From assembly GCA_021324855.1 (NCBI GenBank), contig JAJPIG010000026.1, positions 124,001 through 188,000 on the forward strand: a stretch of 64,000 nt of DNA. Direction: 5' to 3'. The stretch is from Pseudomonadota bacterium. GTDB lineage: Bacteria; Desulfobacterota; Binatia; Binatales; Binataceae. Shown here in pieces: positions 16,692 through 26,255 of this stretch; position 1 is the stretch's first letter, and every line of letters starts with the position of its first letter. Under the pieces are notes generated by a model that was given only the letters and a program-made list of their open reading frames with translations, had not been told where the DNA came from and ran no database searches. The position numbers and the translations under genes were made by a program.

Positions 16692-17858
16692 ATGTTGCGT
16701 TTCCTGACCGCCGGAGAATCCCACGGACCTGAACTGGCCGCGATTATCGAAGGCGTGCCGGCCGGCTTCGAGATCGATCTTGCGCGAATCAATCACGATC
16801 TCGCGCGCCGCCAGAAAGGTTATGGACGCGGCGGACGGATGCTGATCGAAAAGGACGAGGCGCGGCCCGTCTCGGGCATCCGCTTCGGCCGCACCACCGG
16901 CAGCCCGATCACGCTGATCGTCCAGAATCGTGATTTTGCGAACTGGGAGAAGCGGATGTCTGCAGATCCGCGCGATCGCGCCGAGGCCAGGCCGGTGACG
17001 CGCCCGCGTCCGGGCCATGCCGATCTCGCCGGCGTGCTCAAGTACAACCTCGACGACATCCGCGATGTCCTGGAGCGCGCCTCGGCACGCGAAACCACGA
17101 TGCGAGTCGCGGTCGGCGCGCTCGCGAAGCAGCTTATTGCGCCCTTCGGGATCGAGGCGCTTGGCTACGTCGTCCAGATTGGCGGCACGCCAGCCCCGAT
17201 TCGCGACGAAATCCCGCTTGCCGAACTCGCTGCGATCACCGAGAACTCGCAGGTCCGCGTTTCGGACGCCGACGCTGAGCGTGCGATCATCGCGGAGATC
17301 GACGAATGCAAGAAGAGCGGCGACACCCTGGGCGGTATCGTCGAGGTGACTGTCACGGGTGTGCCGGTCGGACTCGGCAGTCATGTGCAATGGGATCGGA
17401 AGCTCGACGGCCGGCTCGCGCGCGCGCTGCTTTCGCTGCAGGCGGCCAAGGGTGTCGAGTTTGGGATGGGTTTTCGGGCCGGCACCGTACGCGGCTCGCA
17501 GCTACACGATGAAATCGGCTACGACGCCGCGAACTCGCGCTTCACGCGTCATTCGAACAATTCGGGCGGCACCGAAGGCGGCATGACGACCGGCGAGCCG
17601 CTCAAGGTGCGAGTCGCGTTCAAGCCGTTGTCGACCCTGATGCGTCCGCTGCGCTCGGTCGACATCAGGACCAAGACCGAGGCGGTCGGCACGATCGAAC
17701 GCTCGGACGTCTGCGCGGTGCCGGCCGCGGCGGTCATCGCGGAGGCGGTGGTTGCGTATGAAATCGCAGATGCGTTCCTCGAAAAATTCGGCGGCGATTC
17801 GCTCGCCGAGGTGACGCGCAATTATCAGGGCTACCTCGAACAGGTGCGCCGCTACTAG
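16692..17858 (+). CDS. aroC: Chorismate synthase
   Basis: 388 residues. It converts EPSP to chorismate using reduced FMN, the last shikimate step. Signatures: the N-terminal GESHGPELAAIIEGVPAG, RRQKGYGRGGRM, TRPRPGHADLAG, RASARETTMRVAVGA and HSNNSGGTEGGMTTGEP. Active-site His residues (in ESHG and RPGHAD) and the conserved Arg in RASARET are present. It starts the aroC-aroK-aroB cluster; shikimate kinase begins 13 bp after its stop. No regulatory site was recognised in the 130 bp to the divergent cstA. Confidence 0.97.
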   Translation: MLRFLTAGESHGPELAAIIEGVPAGFEIDLARINHDLARRQKGYGRGGRMLIEKDEARPVSGIRFGRTTGSPITLIVQNRDFANWEKRMSADPRDRAEARPVTRPRPGHADLAGVLKYNLDDIRDVLERASARETTMRVAVGALAKQLIAPFGIEALGYVVQIGGTPAPIRDEIPLAELAAITENSQVRVSDADAERAIIAEIDECKKSGDTLGGIVEVTVTGVPVGLGSHVQWDRKLDGRLARALLSLQAAKGVEFGMGFRAGTVRGSQLHDEIGYDAANSRFTRHSNNSGGTEGGMTTGEPLKVRVAFKPLSTLMRPLRSVDIRTKTEAVGTIERSDVCAVPAAAVIAEAVVAYEIADAFLEKFGGDSLAEVTRNYQGYLEQVRRY

Positions 17859-17871
17859 GGACCGGCGATCG

Positions 17872-18420
17872 ATGAGACCGAAGCTGGTCGTAACCGGTTT
17901 CATGGGCGCCGGCAAGAGCCGTGTCGGACGGGTCGCGGCGACGCGGCTCGGCTGGCGCTTCTTCGACAGCGATCGCGAAATCGTCGCCCAGAGCGGCAGA
18001 TCGATCGCGGAGATTTTTGCGGAGGATGGCGAGCCGCGGTTTCGCGAGATCGAACGCCAGGTGATCGCGGCGCTCGCGGCGGATCGGCGCGCCGCGGTGA
18101 TCGCGACCGGCGGCGGCGCGCTTGCCGACGAGCGCAATCTCGCCGCGATGCGCGAGTCGGGGATTATCATCTGCCTCACCGCGCGGCCCGAAGTGATCGC
18201 GGCGCGGCTCAAGCGCTCCGGTGAAGTGCGGCCCAAGTTGCTCGAAGGCAGGAAGCCGATGCTCGAGCGGATCGTCGAATTGCTGGGCGAGCGCGCGGCG
18301 GTCTATGCGCGTGCCGACGCGGCAGTCGACACCTCCGACCTCACGATCGATGAGGCGGCCGACAAGGTGCTCTCCACGTTCAAAGCGCTCCGGGAGCTGC
18401 GATGCGGACCTTCGGCGTAA
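17872..18420 (+). CDS. aroK: Shikimate kinase
   Basis: 182 residues. It phosphorylates shikimate at O3 with ATP. The Walker A segment is GFMGAGKSRVGR, the substrate-binding Asp is in FFDSDREI, Arg in EPRFREIE, and the GGG motif is in ATGGGAL. The C-terminal lid region contains RPEVIAARLKRSGEVRPKL. The length is normal. The last 19 bp overlap the start of aroB at 18402, so the two are coupled. Confidence 0.96.
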   Translation: MRPKLVVTGFMGAGKSRVGRVAATRLGWRFFDSDREIVAQSGRSIAEIFAEDGEPRFREIERQVIAALAADRRAAVIATGGGALADERNLAAMRESGIIICLTARPEVIAARLKRSGEVRPKLLEGRKPMLERIVELLGERAAVYARADAAVDTSDLTIDEAADKVLSTFKALRELRCGPSA

Positions 18421-19493
18421 ATCTCGGCCCGCGTTCATATCCGGTGCATGTGGGCGCCGGAATTCTCGATCAACTCGGGACACTCGCGCTCGAAGCAGGG
18501 CTGCGCGGCGGGCGCGTTGCCGTTGTGACGGATTCGAACGTCGGCCCGCTTTATCTGCGCCGCGTCACTGAGACGCTGGACGGGTCGAAGTTCGATCCGA
18601 TTGCGATCGAGTTCGCGGCGGGCGAGGCGAGCAAATCGATGGCTGTGCTCGAATCGATCTACGACCGGCTGATCGCGGCCGGGATCGAACGGAGCGGCGC
18701 GATCGTCGCGCTCGGCGGTGGCGTCGTCGGCGATCTCGCCGGCTTCGCCGCAGCGACCTATCTGCGGGGCGTCGCGCTGGTGCAGGTTCCCACCACGATG
18801 GTCGCGCAGGTCGACTCCGCGCTTGGCGGCAAGACAGGGGTCAACCATCGCGCGGCGAAAAATCTGATCGGCGCGTTCTACGAGCCGCGGATGGTGCTCG
18901 CCGATGTCGCGACGCTGAGCACGCTCGGCCAGCGCGAGTATCGCGAGGGCCTGGCCGAGGTGATCAAGTACGGCGCGATCATGGATGAACCGTTTCTCGG
19001 CGAGCTCGAACGCGGTCTTGACGCGATCGAGGCGCGCGACACGCAACAACTCGAAGCGATCGTCGAACGCTCGCTGCGTCATAAGGCATTCGTCGTCGAG
19101 CGCGACGAACATGAATCGGGCCTCCGCCGCATCCTGAATTTCGGTCATACAATCGGCCACGCGCTCGAAGCCGGGTTCGGATACGGCCGCTATCTCCACG
19201 GCGAGGCGGTGGCGGTCGGGATGGTCGCAGCGGCGCGGCTCTCGGAAACCTATGCCGGGCTGAGCGCCGCCCAATCCGAGCGGCTGCGCGCGTTGATTGC
19301 GGCGATGGGGTTACCGGTCGAGCTTCCGCCGGGATGGGCCGGTGAGGACTTCATCCGCGCGATCAAGCTCGACAAGAAACGCCTGGGCGATAAGGTCGAA
19401 TTCGTGCTGCTCGACCGGCTGGGCCACGCGCTGACGCATCGGATCGACGCCGAGGAGATTATCGAGCAATTATCTAGTCAATCAGCCGCCTGA
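18402..19493 (+). CDS. aroB: 3-dehydroquinate synthase
   Basis: 363 residues. It cyclises DAHP to 3-dehydroquinate using NAD+ and a divalent metal. Visible features: the NAD-binding ALGGGVVGDLAGFAA, VPTTMVAQVDSALGGKTGVNH, metal ligands in GLAEVIKYG and NFGHTIGHALE, and HGEAVAVGM. The start overlaps aroK by 19 bp. A hairpin with a T-run lies about 70 bp downstream, closing the aro operon. Confidence 0.97.
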   Translation: MRTFGVNLGPRSYPVHVGAGILDQLGTLALEAGLRGGRVAVVTDSNVGPLYLRRVTETLDGSKFDPIAIEFAAGEASKSMAVLESIYDRLIAAGIERSGAIVALGGGVVGDLAGFAAATYLRGVALVQVPTTMVAQVDSALGGKTGVNHRAAKNLIGAFYEPRMVLADVATLSTLGQREYREGLAEVIKYGAIMDEPFLGELERGLDAIEARDTQQLEAIVERSLRHKAFVVERDEHESGLRRILNFGHTIGHALEAGFGYGRYLHGEAVAVGMVAAARLSETYAGLSAAQSERLRALIAAMGLPVELPPGWAGEDFIRAIKLDKKRLGDKVEFVLLDRLGHALTHRIDAEEIIEQLSSQSAA

Positions 19494-19809
19494 TACTTCC
19501 GATTTGGCCGCCGAAATTCCTTGTCAGCATCCGCCCTTTCAGCGATGTTGCAGTTGCCCTACGCCCGTTAAACGGGGCGGGGTTGTATTTTTTTTGCAAG
19601 AGGGTGAAACTACTAGCAGGCGGTGGGGCTTTAAGAAGCACCTGGAGGGGGGCTTTCGACGAGTGCCGCGTGGCAATCGCCGTAGGCTGCCAGCCGCACA
19701 GCAGACCCGAGGCTCGCCTTCGTCATGGCCTGAAGCCAGTTTCGGGTAGGTTGTGCGACAGCACACGCCAAAGATTGCGTGCTCAGATTTTCACCAGGTG
19801 AGGATGCTC
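19494..19809. other. 316-bp gap after aroB: terminator, otherwise nothing recognised
   Basis: The gap holds the hairpin/T-run at 19562-19595. The remaining 200 bp (19600-19800) has repeated GGGGCTTT-type text and some inverted GC tracts but no coding frame with domain character and no tRNA or known riboswitch that I can recognise. It may contain the promoter and leader of the HTH gene at 19810. Confidence 0.4.
19562..19595 (+). terminator. Rho-independent terminator of the aro operon
   Basis: CGCCCGT-TAA-ACGGGGCG forms a GC-rich hairpin (19562-19579, one unpaired G), followed after GGGTTGTA by eight T (19588-19595). Its position 70 bp after aroB is right for the end of aroC-aroK-aroB. Confidence 0.65.
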
Positions 19810-20052
19810 ATGGCACAGACAGTCGCTCAACCGTCGAAGGTGCTTACAGTCAGGGAAGTCTCGGAGTACCTTCGGGTTCATCCATCGACGATTTACAGGC
19901 TGCTGAGGCAGCGCCAGTTGCCGGCTTTCCGGGTCGGCAGCGACTGGCGTTTCAATGTCGAAGCGATCGATCGTTGGCGCGCCGCCATGGAAGAAGGCGG
20001 CCGGCCAATCGAGAAACAGCCCGTGCCGCACGGGCGGCGGCGTAGCGCCTGA
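19810..20052 (+). CDS. Small helix-turn-helix (excisionase/MerR-like) DNA-binding protein
   Basis: 80 residues. LTVREVSEYLRVHPSTIYRLLRQRQLPAFRVGSDWRF is the typical HTH_17/excisionase domain: helix-turn-helix, then a wing with R-V-G-x-x-W-R-F. It ends with a short basic tail. ATG at 19810 is preferred (GTGAGG eight bases upstream); ATG at 19804 is possible. There is no integrase or mobile element nearby, so it is probably a chromosomal regulator rather than a true excisionase. Target unknown. Confidence 0.8.
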   Translation: MAQTVAQPSKVLTVREVSEYLRVHPSTIYRLLRQRQLPAFRVGSDWRFNVEAIDRWRAAMEEGGRPIEKQPVPHGRRRSA

Positions 20053-20182
20053 CGTTTGCTTCCGCTGCCGTGTGATTGCGCGCGGCGGCGGGGTCCGGCG
20101 CTAGATCGTTCGATGAATAACAGAGGGGAGTCTCTGCAACCTGAATCGTTCGCAGCGGCGGGATGTTTCGCCCTCGGGAGGT

Positions 20183-20761
20183 TCAGCCGACGCGCTGTGA
20201 AGCGCCGGAATCCGCCAGCGTTTCGAGCAGGAGTATCGCGACGCCGATCGTAATCGCGCTATCGGCAACGTTAAACACCGGATAACTCCAGCCGTAGTAG
20301 TGGACGTGGATAAAGTCGATTACCACTCCATTCCGGCTGCGATCGATCAGGTTACCCAGCGCGCCGCCCGTGATGAGCGCGAATGCGGCCGTCTGCCATG
20401 ACGGCTTCTCCGCGCGCGCCATCAGTACGATAAGCACCACCAGCGCAATCGCAGTGATCACGAACAGGAAACTCTCGCGCACCTGCGCCGGCAGGTTGGC
20501 GAACAGGCTGAAGGCCGCGCCCGGATTGCGCGTGTAGGTAATGTCGAGGAAATGCTGAATTATCGGTATGGACTGATAGAGCTGCAGATGCGTAGCGACG
20601 TAGAACTTGCTCGCCTGATCAAGAATCAGCACTGGCGCGGTAACCGCCGCGAGCATCAACCACATCGTGCGCAGACGCGACGGCCGCCAGCTCTCAGAGG
20701 CCGGAGCGGAAGCTTCAGTCACCGGCTCAAATCCCGCAGCACCGCGCGGCATCGCGGACAC
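20183..20761 (-). CDS. lspA: Lipoprotein signal peptidase (signal peptidase II)
   Basis: 192 residues, four hydrophobic helices. It cleaves prolipoproteins in the inner membrane after lipidation. The aspartyl catalytic pair is visible in GNLIDRSRNGVVIDFI and FNVADSAI, and TRNPGAAFSLFA is the conserved loop. The N-terminal 30 residues are longer than usual; a downstream start near residue 33 is possible. It overlaps the ileS 3' end by 43 bp, the common ileS-lspA arrangement. Confidence 0.95.
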   Translation of the reverse strand: MSAMPRGAAGFEPVTEASAPASESWRPSRLRTMWLMLAAVTAPVLILDQASKFYVATHLQLYQSIPIIQHFLDITYTRNPGAAFSLFANLPAQVRESFLFVITAIALVVLIVLMARAEKPSWQTAAFALITGGALGNLIDRSRNGVVIDFIHVHYYGWSYPVFNVADSAITIGVAILLLETLADSGASQRVG

Positions 20762-23598
20762 AATTCCGGATTGCCGCCGTCATCGTAATATTTCCAGCAG
20801 CGCTGACATTTGAGACCCGGCGCGCGCTTCGCGCCGACGACCCATCCCAGGGACTCGACCACGCTGTAGTGCGCGCCGTTGCGCGAGGAATTTCCACCCG
20901 CGCCGGTTATCGCGCGCGCATCGGCAGGCTCGAGAAACGACACGCCGGAAACAATGAACAGGTCGGCCAGCTGATCCTTGTACGTGCCGACATCCTTCAA
21001 CAGACCGTCGGGTTTTCCCAATGACCCGAGCTGGACGACGGCTTCGAGCGGCGCGCCGATAGTTCCCTGCTTGCGCATCTCCTCGAGCACCTTCAGCACG
21101 TGATCGCGAAGTCCGAGAAACAGTTCCCATCGGCCCTCGAGCGCCGAATTCGCGACTTCGGGTCGCGCTTCCTGCAGTCTCAGCAGATGAACGCTTTCGC
21201 GCCGCGCCCCTGGAATATGACCGTAGATTTCGTCGGCAGTGTACGGAATCAGCGGCGCGAGCATCCGCACTATCGCATCGAGCAGGATATAGAGCGCGCT
21301 CTGTGCAGAGCGCCGCTCGCGCGACCGCTCGCCCTCGCAGTAGAGGCGATCCCTGACTACATCGATGTACAGCGAGCTCAGATCGACCACGACGAAGTTC
21401 AGCAGTCGATGATAGGCGGTCTGGAAATCGAATTTCTCGTACGCCTGGCGCACTTCGCCTTTGAGCCGTTCGAGGCGCGTCAGGATGTAGCGGTCGAACT
21501 CGAGCATCGCATCCGGAGCAAGCGCGTCGCGCGCCGGGTCGAAATCGTAGAGATTGCCCAGGAGGTAACGCGCGGTGTTGCGGAGCTTGCGGTACGCCTC
21601 GGCGACCGCGCTGAACAGATTCTCGCCGACGCTCATGTCAGCGGCATAGTCGACCGACGCGAAGACCAGCCGGAAAACATCAGCGCCCATCCGCTCGACG
21701 ACATCCGAAGCGTGCTCGAAATTGCCGAGCGACTTCGACATCTTGCGTCCCAGCTCGTCGAGCGCGAGGCCGTGGCTGATGACGTTGCGATACGGCGCGT
21801 GACCTTCCACCGCGGTCGCGCAGATAAGCGACGATTGGAACCAGCCGCGCGCCTGATCGATTCCTTCGACGTACGCCGCCGCCGGCCATCCGAGATCACG
21901 CTGACGGAGCACGGCGGCCTGCGAGCATCCGGAATCGAACCAGACGTCGAGCACGTCCTCGGTCTTCGCGAAATCGGCGCCGCCGCATTTTTCGCATTTC
22001 AAGCCGACGGCAAAATCGGCGACCGGCCGCTGATACCATGCATCCGAGCCCTCGCGGGCGAAAATCTCCTCAACCCGGCGCATCACCGACGGCTCGAGCG
22101 TCACGATCCCGCAGCCGGCGCATCGCAGCGCCGGAATCGGCACGCCCCACGCGCGCTGGCGCGAGAGACACCAGTCGGGCCGCATCTCGACCATGTTGCG
22201 GATTCGATCTCGCGACCATCCGGGCACCCATTTCACGTGACGATCGATTTCTTCGAGCGCGCGCTCGCGCAGACGATTGTGATCGACGCGCAGGAACCAT
22301 TGTTCGGTCGCGCGGAAGATCAGCGGATTCTTGCATCGCCAGCAATGCGGATAGCTGTGACTGACATCCTCGCCATGGAGCAGCGCGCCCGACGCCTTCA
22401 GGTCGGCGACGATCGCGGGGTTCGCCTCGAACACCTGCCGCCCCGCATAGGCGCCCGCCTCGTTTGTGAAGATGCCGCCGTCGTCGACCGGCGTCAGCGT
22501 CGGCAGGCCGTACTGATTGCCGATCACGAAATCCTCGTAGCCATGGCCGGGCGCGGTATGCACCAGCCCGGTGCCCGACTCAGCGGTGACGTGCGGCCCG
22601 AACATCAGCCGCGAATCGCGATCGATGAACGGATGCCGGAAAATGTCCCTGCCGTCGAGCGCCTTGAGCGCGTCGCGCTTGAGCGTGATCCTTCCCGAGG
22701 CTTTCTGTCCGCAAGCCTGCTCGACGGCCTCGGCGAGGCGCTCGGCGACGATGTACCACGAAGCGCCGAAGCGGAGCGCGACGTAGTCGAAGGTTTCGTT
22801 GAGCGTGATTCCGAGGTTCGCCGGGAGCGTCCACGGCGTCGTCGTCCAGATCAGCGCGAAGAGCCGGCCCGCGCGATGCGCCTCGGCGAGCGTCGCGCCG
22901 TCCGCAGGATTTTCGACGAGCGCCGCCGCATCGCCGAGCTTGTCATTGATGCGGAAGGCGACGTAAATCGACGGCGACAGATGGTCGCGATATTCGACCT
23001 CGGCTTCGGCCAGCGCGGTGCGGCATTCGATGCACCAGTGGACCGGGCGCAGGCCGCGGTAGATATAGCCGGCCTCGACCATCTGGCGCAGCACGCCGAT
23101 CTCGGCCGCTTCGTATTCCGGCGCGAGCGTCACGTAAGGTTTGTCCCAGTCGCCGATCGCGCCGAGGCGGCGGAAGTCGACGCGCTGGATGTCGATATAT
23201 TTCTCGGCGTGCGCGCGGCATAGCTTGCGCAGCTCGAGCTTCGAGATCGTGCGGGCGCGCTCGCCGAGCTCGCGCGTGACGTCGAGCTCGATCGGCATCC
23301 CATGGCAATCCCATCCGGGAACGAACGGCGTGCGATAGCCGAGCAGAGCGTGCGATCGCACAATGAAATCCTTGAGCGTCTTGTTGAGCGCGGTGCCGAA
23401 GTGGACGCGGCCGTTGGCGTATGGCGGGCCGTCGTGCAGCACCCAGAGCTCGGCATTGGCGCGCTCCGCGAGCAGACGTTCGTAGATTTTCAAGTCTTCC
23501 CAGCGCTTGAGCATCTCCGGCTCCCGCTTGGGCAGATTTGCCTTCATCGGGAAGTCGGTTTTGGGAAGCTTGAGGGTCGCCTTGTAGTCGGTAGCCAC
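20719..23598 (-). CDS. ileS: Isoleucyl-tRNA synthetase
   Basis: 959 residues, normal for bacterial IleRS. The HIGH motif appears as HFGT in PPYANGRVHFGTALNKTLKD, and KMSKS is intact in GRKMSKSLGN. The editing domain lies between (about 200-390, with WTTTPWTLPANLG). The C-terminal zinc finger is C-x-x-C ... C-x-x-C (KCQRCWKYY and LCPRCR). It is upstream of and overlapping lspA, and divergent from the CoA-transferase pair across 134 bp. Confidence 0.97.
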   Translation of the reverse strand: MATDYKATLKLPKTDFPMKANLPKREPEMLKRWEDLKIYERLLAERANAELWVLHDGPPYANGRVHFGTALNKTLKDFIVRSHALLGYRTPFVPGWDCHGMPIELDVTRELGERARTISKLELRKLCRAHAEKYIDIQRVDFRRLGAIGDWDKPYVTLAPEYEAAEIGVLRQMVEAGYIYRGLRPVHWCIECRTALAEAEVEYRDHLSPSIYVAFRINDKLGDAAALVENPADGATLAEAHRAGRLFALIWTTTPWTLPANLGITLNETFDYVALRFGASWYIVAERLAEAVEQACGQKASGRITLKRDALKALDGRDIFRHPFIDRDSRLMFGPHVTAESGTGLVHTAPGHGYEDFVIGNQYGLPTLTPVDDGGIFTNEAGAYAGRQVFEANPAIVADLKASGALLHGEDVSHSYPHCWRCKNPLIFRATEQWFLRVDHNRLRERALEEIDRHVKWVPGWSRDRIRNMVEMRPDWCLSRQRAWGVPIPALRCAGCGIVTLEPSVMRRVEEIFAREGSDAWYQRPVADFAVGLKCEKCGGADFAKTEDVLDVWFDSGCSQAAVLRQRDLGWPAAAYVEGIDQARGWFQSSLICATAVEGHAPYRNVISHGLALDELGRKMSKSLGNFEHASDVVERMGADVFRLVFASVDYAADMSVGENLFSAVAEAYRKLRNTARYLLGNLYDFDPARDALAPDAMLEFDRYILTRLERLKGEVRQAYEKFDFQTAYHRLLNFVVVDLSSLYIDVVRDRLYCEGERSRERRSAQSALYILLDAIVRMLAPLIPYTADEIYGHIPGARRESVHLLRLQEARPEVANSALEGRWELFLGLRDHVLKVLEEMRKQGTIGAPLEAVVQLGSLGKPDGLLKDVGTYKDQLADLFIVSGVSFLEPADARAITGAGGNSSRNGAHYSVVESLGWVVGAKRAPGLKCQRCWKYYDDGGNPELCPRCRAVLRDLSR

Positions 23599-23732
23599 GA
23601 TCGGAATCTAGCAGATTAACCGATGCCGCCGCCGCGCGCGAGACTACGCGACTCCTCGGCGGAGCGCCTTCTGCTTGAAAACACTCCCGATGCTTCGTAT
23701 CATCGGCGCCCGATAAAATCCTCGCCGCTGGT

Positions 23733-24959
23733 TTGACCTTGGCATCGGAATCCGCTGCGCAATCAGGGGCCCTCGCTGGCCTCAGGGTACTCGATCTCAC
23801 CGACTACCGCGCCCATCTCTGCGGCCGCCTGCTCGCCGATTTCGGCGCCGACGTAATCAAGGTCGAGCCCCCCGGCGGCGACTACGGACGGCGAATCGGA
23901 CCGTTCGTCGACGACCGGCCGCATCGCGATCGCAGCCTCTTCTTCTGGTTCTATAATTCCAACAAGCGCTCGCTCACGCTTGATCTCGAAAGTGCGCGCG
24001 GCCGTGAAATCCTGCTCGATCTCGCCCGCGGCGCGGATGTGATCATCGAAAATTTCGGGCCGGGACGCGCCGATGCGATGGGCCTCGGATGGGCGCAACT
24101 CCAAGAGGTCAACCCGGCCCTCGTGATGCTGTCGATTTCGCCGTTCGGCGCCGACGGTCCCTATCGCGATTACGTTGCCGACGATGCGGTGCTCACCGCG
24201 GTCGGCGGGATGCTCTACGTCAATGGCTATCCCGACCGTCCTCCCGTGCGGCCACTTGGACTGCAGGCCTATCACGTCGCATCGTATTACGGCGCGATTG
24301 CGGTCGTCTGCGCGTTGTTCGCGCGCGACCGCGACGGTATTGGCCAATGGATCGATCTCAGCATGCAGGCCGCGACCACCGGCGCGCTCGAACATGTGGT
24401 CGGCCTCTTCTTCCAGAACGGTCAGCCCGAGCGGCGCCATGGCACGCTCCATTGGGCGCGCTTTTTCCGGGCCGGCAAATGCCGCGATGGCTACGTGCTG
24501 AATTGCACAATCGGCGACTGGACCTCGCTTATCGAATGGGTCAAGGGCGACGGGGCGGCGCAGGATTTGACCGGCCCCGAATGGCACGAGTACGACTATC
24601 GCGCAAAGCACGCCGAGCATCTGTTCGACGTTCTCGATGCGTGGGTGGCTGACAAGCGTCGCGACGAGGTCGTCGAGCGCGCGCAACTTCTGCGTCAACC
24701 CTTTGCGGCTGTGCGTTTTCCCGGCGAGCTGTTCGAGGACGAACAGCTTCGCGCGCGCGGCTACTTCGTCGAAGTCGAGCATCCCGAACTCGGCCGCAGC
24801 TTCCGCTATCCGGGCGCGCCGGCGTTGATGCATGGAACGCCGTGGCGCATCAATCGCCGGCCGCCGCTGCTCGGCGAACATACCGATGAAATCCTGCGCG
24901 GCGAACTGGGAATGAACGCGGAAGAACTCGCGGTGCTCGTCGGCGAGGGAGTGATCTGA
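23733..24959 (+). CDS. CaiB/BaiF class III CoA-transferase, subunit lacking catalytic Asp
   Basis: 408 residues (TTG start; another TTG lies two codons on). Family features: LRVLDLTDYRAHLCGRLLADFGADVIKVEPPGGD, NKRSLTLDLES, DVIIENFGPG and GQWIDLSMQ. The catalytic Asp of class III CoA-transferases (Asp169 in formyl-CoA transferase), counted back from the GQ-x-x-D-L-S motif, falls on Tyr180/His181 here (LQAYHVASYYG), while the neighbour keeps it. This protein may be a structural or substrate-binding partner in a heteromer with the next gene, which follows after 2 bp. Independent catalysis is doubtful. Confidence 0.85.
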   Translation: MTLASESAAQSGALAGLRVLDLTDYRAHLCGRLLADFGADVIKVEPPGGDYGRRIGPFVDDRPHRDRSLFFWFYNSNKRSLTLDLESARGREILLDLARGADVIIENFGPGRADAMGLGWAQLQEVNPALVMLSISPFGADGPYRDYVADDAVLTAVGGMLYVNGYPDRPPVRPLGLQAYHVASYYGAIAVVCALFARDRDGIGQWIDLSMQAATTGALEHVVGLFFQNGQPERRHGTLHWARFFRAGKCRDGYVLNCTIGDWTSLIEWVKGDGAAQDLTGPEWHEYDYRAKHAEHLFDVLDAWVADKRRDEVVERAQLLRQPFAAVRFPGELFEDEQLRARGYFVEVEHPELGRSFRYPGAPALMHGTPWRINRRPPLLGEHTDEILRGELGMNAEELAVLVGEGVI

Positions 24960-24961
24960 CC

Positions 24962-26161
24962 GTGGCGATGGCGCTCGAAGGCATCCGGGTGGTCGATTTT
25001 ACCTGGGTCGTTGCGGGGCCGGTGGCGACCCGGATGCTCGCCGACAACGGCGCCGAGGTGATCAAGGTCGAGCGCAAGAGTCCGGGCTTCATGGGTCCTC
25101 GCAAGATCGGTCTCCAGCCCGATCTGAATCGCAACAAGCTCTCAGTCGCGATCAACATGGCGGAGCCGCGCGGCGTCGAGCTGGCACGTCGCCTGGTGAA
25201 GATCAGCGACTTGGTGATCGACAACTTCTCGGCGCGCGTGATGCGCGGCTGGGGGATGGATTACGAGAACCTGCGCAAGATCAAGCCCGACATCATCTGC
25301 ATGAGCATGTCGGGGCTCGGACATACCGGCCCACGGCGCGATTACGTCAGCTACGGACCGACCCTGCAGGCGCTGACCGGGTTCGTTCGCCTGATGACCG
25401 ATCCGAACGGCGCGCCGGCCGGTTACGGCTATTCGTTCTCCGATCTCGCGGGCGGCCTCGCGGGCGGCCTCGTCGCGCTCGCCGCGTTATGGCATCGGCG
25501 ACGCACCGGCCAGGGCCAGTTCATCGATTTGTCGCAGATGGAAGCGCTTACCGGGTTCATCGGACCGGGGCTCCTCGATATCGCGGTCAACGGCCGCGAA
25601 CAATCGCCCGTGGACTGGCGATCGCAGGAGCGGCCAATGGCGCCGTACGGCGTCTATCGATGCGCTCCGGAAGGCGACGACGACGATCGCTGGATTGTCA
25701 TCTCGGTCGCGACACAGGCGGAATGGGATCGTTTCGTCGGCGCGATCGGACGGCCATCGTGGACCACCGATGCGAAGTTTCGCACGCTCTATCTCAGAAT
25801 TCGCAATCGCGAGGAGCTCGATCGCAACGTCGAGGCGTGGACCCGAAACCTGCCGTCGGAAGAGGCGATGACCATCCTGCAGCGCGCGGGCGTGCCGGCG
25901 GGCGCGGTGCGCAATGGCGCGGACCTTTGCACGCGCGATCCGCAGCTGCGCTTCCGCGATTTCTGGGGCCGCGTCCCGCGGCCCGACGGTCCCGACACCT
26001 ACGTCAGCGGCATCCCGTACCGCCTTTCGGCGACGCCCGGATCGATTCGCTCCAACTGCCCTGAAGTCGGCGAGCATAACGATTACGTGCTCGGCGAGTT
26101 GCTAGGGCTTTCCGCCGCCGAGCGCGAGGAATTGTTCGAGAGCAAGGTCGTCTGGCGTTGA
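24962..26161 (+). CDS. CaiB/BaiF class III CoA-transferase, catalytic-type subunit
   Basis: 399 residues from GTG 24962 (ATG at 24968 is also possible). It moves CoA between acyl-CoA and a free acid via a covalent Asp-CoA anhydride. MALEGIRVVDFTWVVAGPVATRMLADNGAEVIKVE, DNFSARVM and GQGQFIDLSQMEALTGF are family text, and the catalytic Asp is Asp161 (SFSDLAGGLAGG). The gap to the preceding homologue is 2 bp, so the pair is co-translated. Context with an AhpD-like selenoprotein and an HpaB-type oxygenase suggests activation or transfer in an aromatic or other acid catabolic route; the substrate is unknown. Confidence 0.9.
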   Translation: MAMALEGIRVVDFTWVVAGPVATRMLADNGAEVIKVERKSPGFMGPRKIGLQPDLNRNKLSVAINMAEPRGVELARRLVKISDLVIDNFSARVMRGWGMDYENLRKIKPDIICMSMSGLGHTGPRRDYVSYGPTLQALTGFVRLMTDPNGAPAGYGYSFSDLAGGLAGGLVALAALWHRRRTGQGQFIDLSQMEALTGFIGPGLLDIAVNGREQSPVDWRSQERPMAPYGVYRCAPEGDDDDRWIVISVATQAEWDRFVGAIGRPSWTTDAKFRTLYLRIRNREELDRNVEAWTRNLPSEEAMTILQRAGVPAGAVRNGADLCTRDPQLRFRDFWGRVPRPDGPDTYVSGIPYRLSATPGSIRSNCPEVGEHNDYVLGELLGLSAAEREELFESKVVWR

Positions 26162-26255
26162 CCTTTCGCAACTCTGGACGCCTGGCGCATCGGGTTGCTA
26201 TGACGATGGAGCGCGGGCCGAATAGGGGGGGGGCGGCTGGGCTGCGCCGTTTCAA

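Noticed and set aside
19600-19800. Possible structured RNA or riboswitch between aroB and the HTH gene.
   Set aside because: Repeated GGGGCTTT text and GC-rich stems exist, but no known riboswitch core or tRNA arms could be matched by eye.
19810-20052. Excisionase-like gene as a sign of an integrated element.
   Set aside because: No integrase, attachment repeats or tRNA target lie nearby; the HTH type is common in chromosomal regulators.
26225-26233. Run of nine G just upstream of the AhpD-like gene, a possible phase-variable or error-prone tract.
   Set aside because: It lies outside the reading frame that matters: the tract is upstream of ATG 26256, and an in-frame TAG at 26223 precedes it. 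It cannot explain the TGA at 26535.
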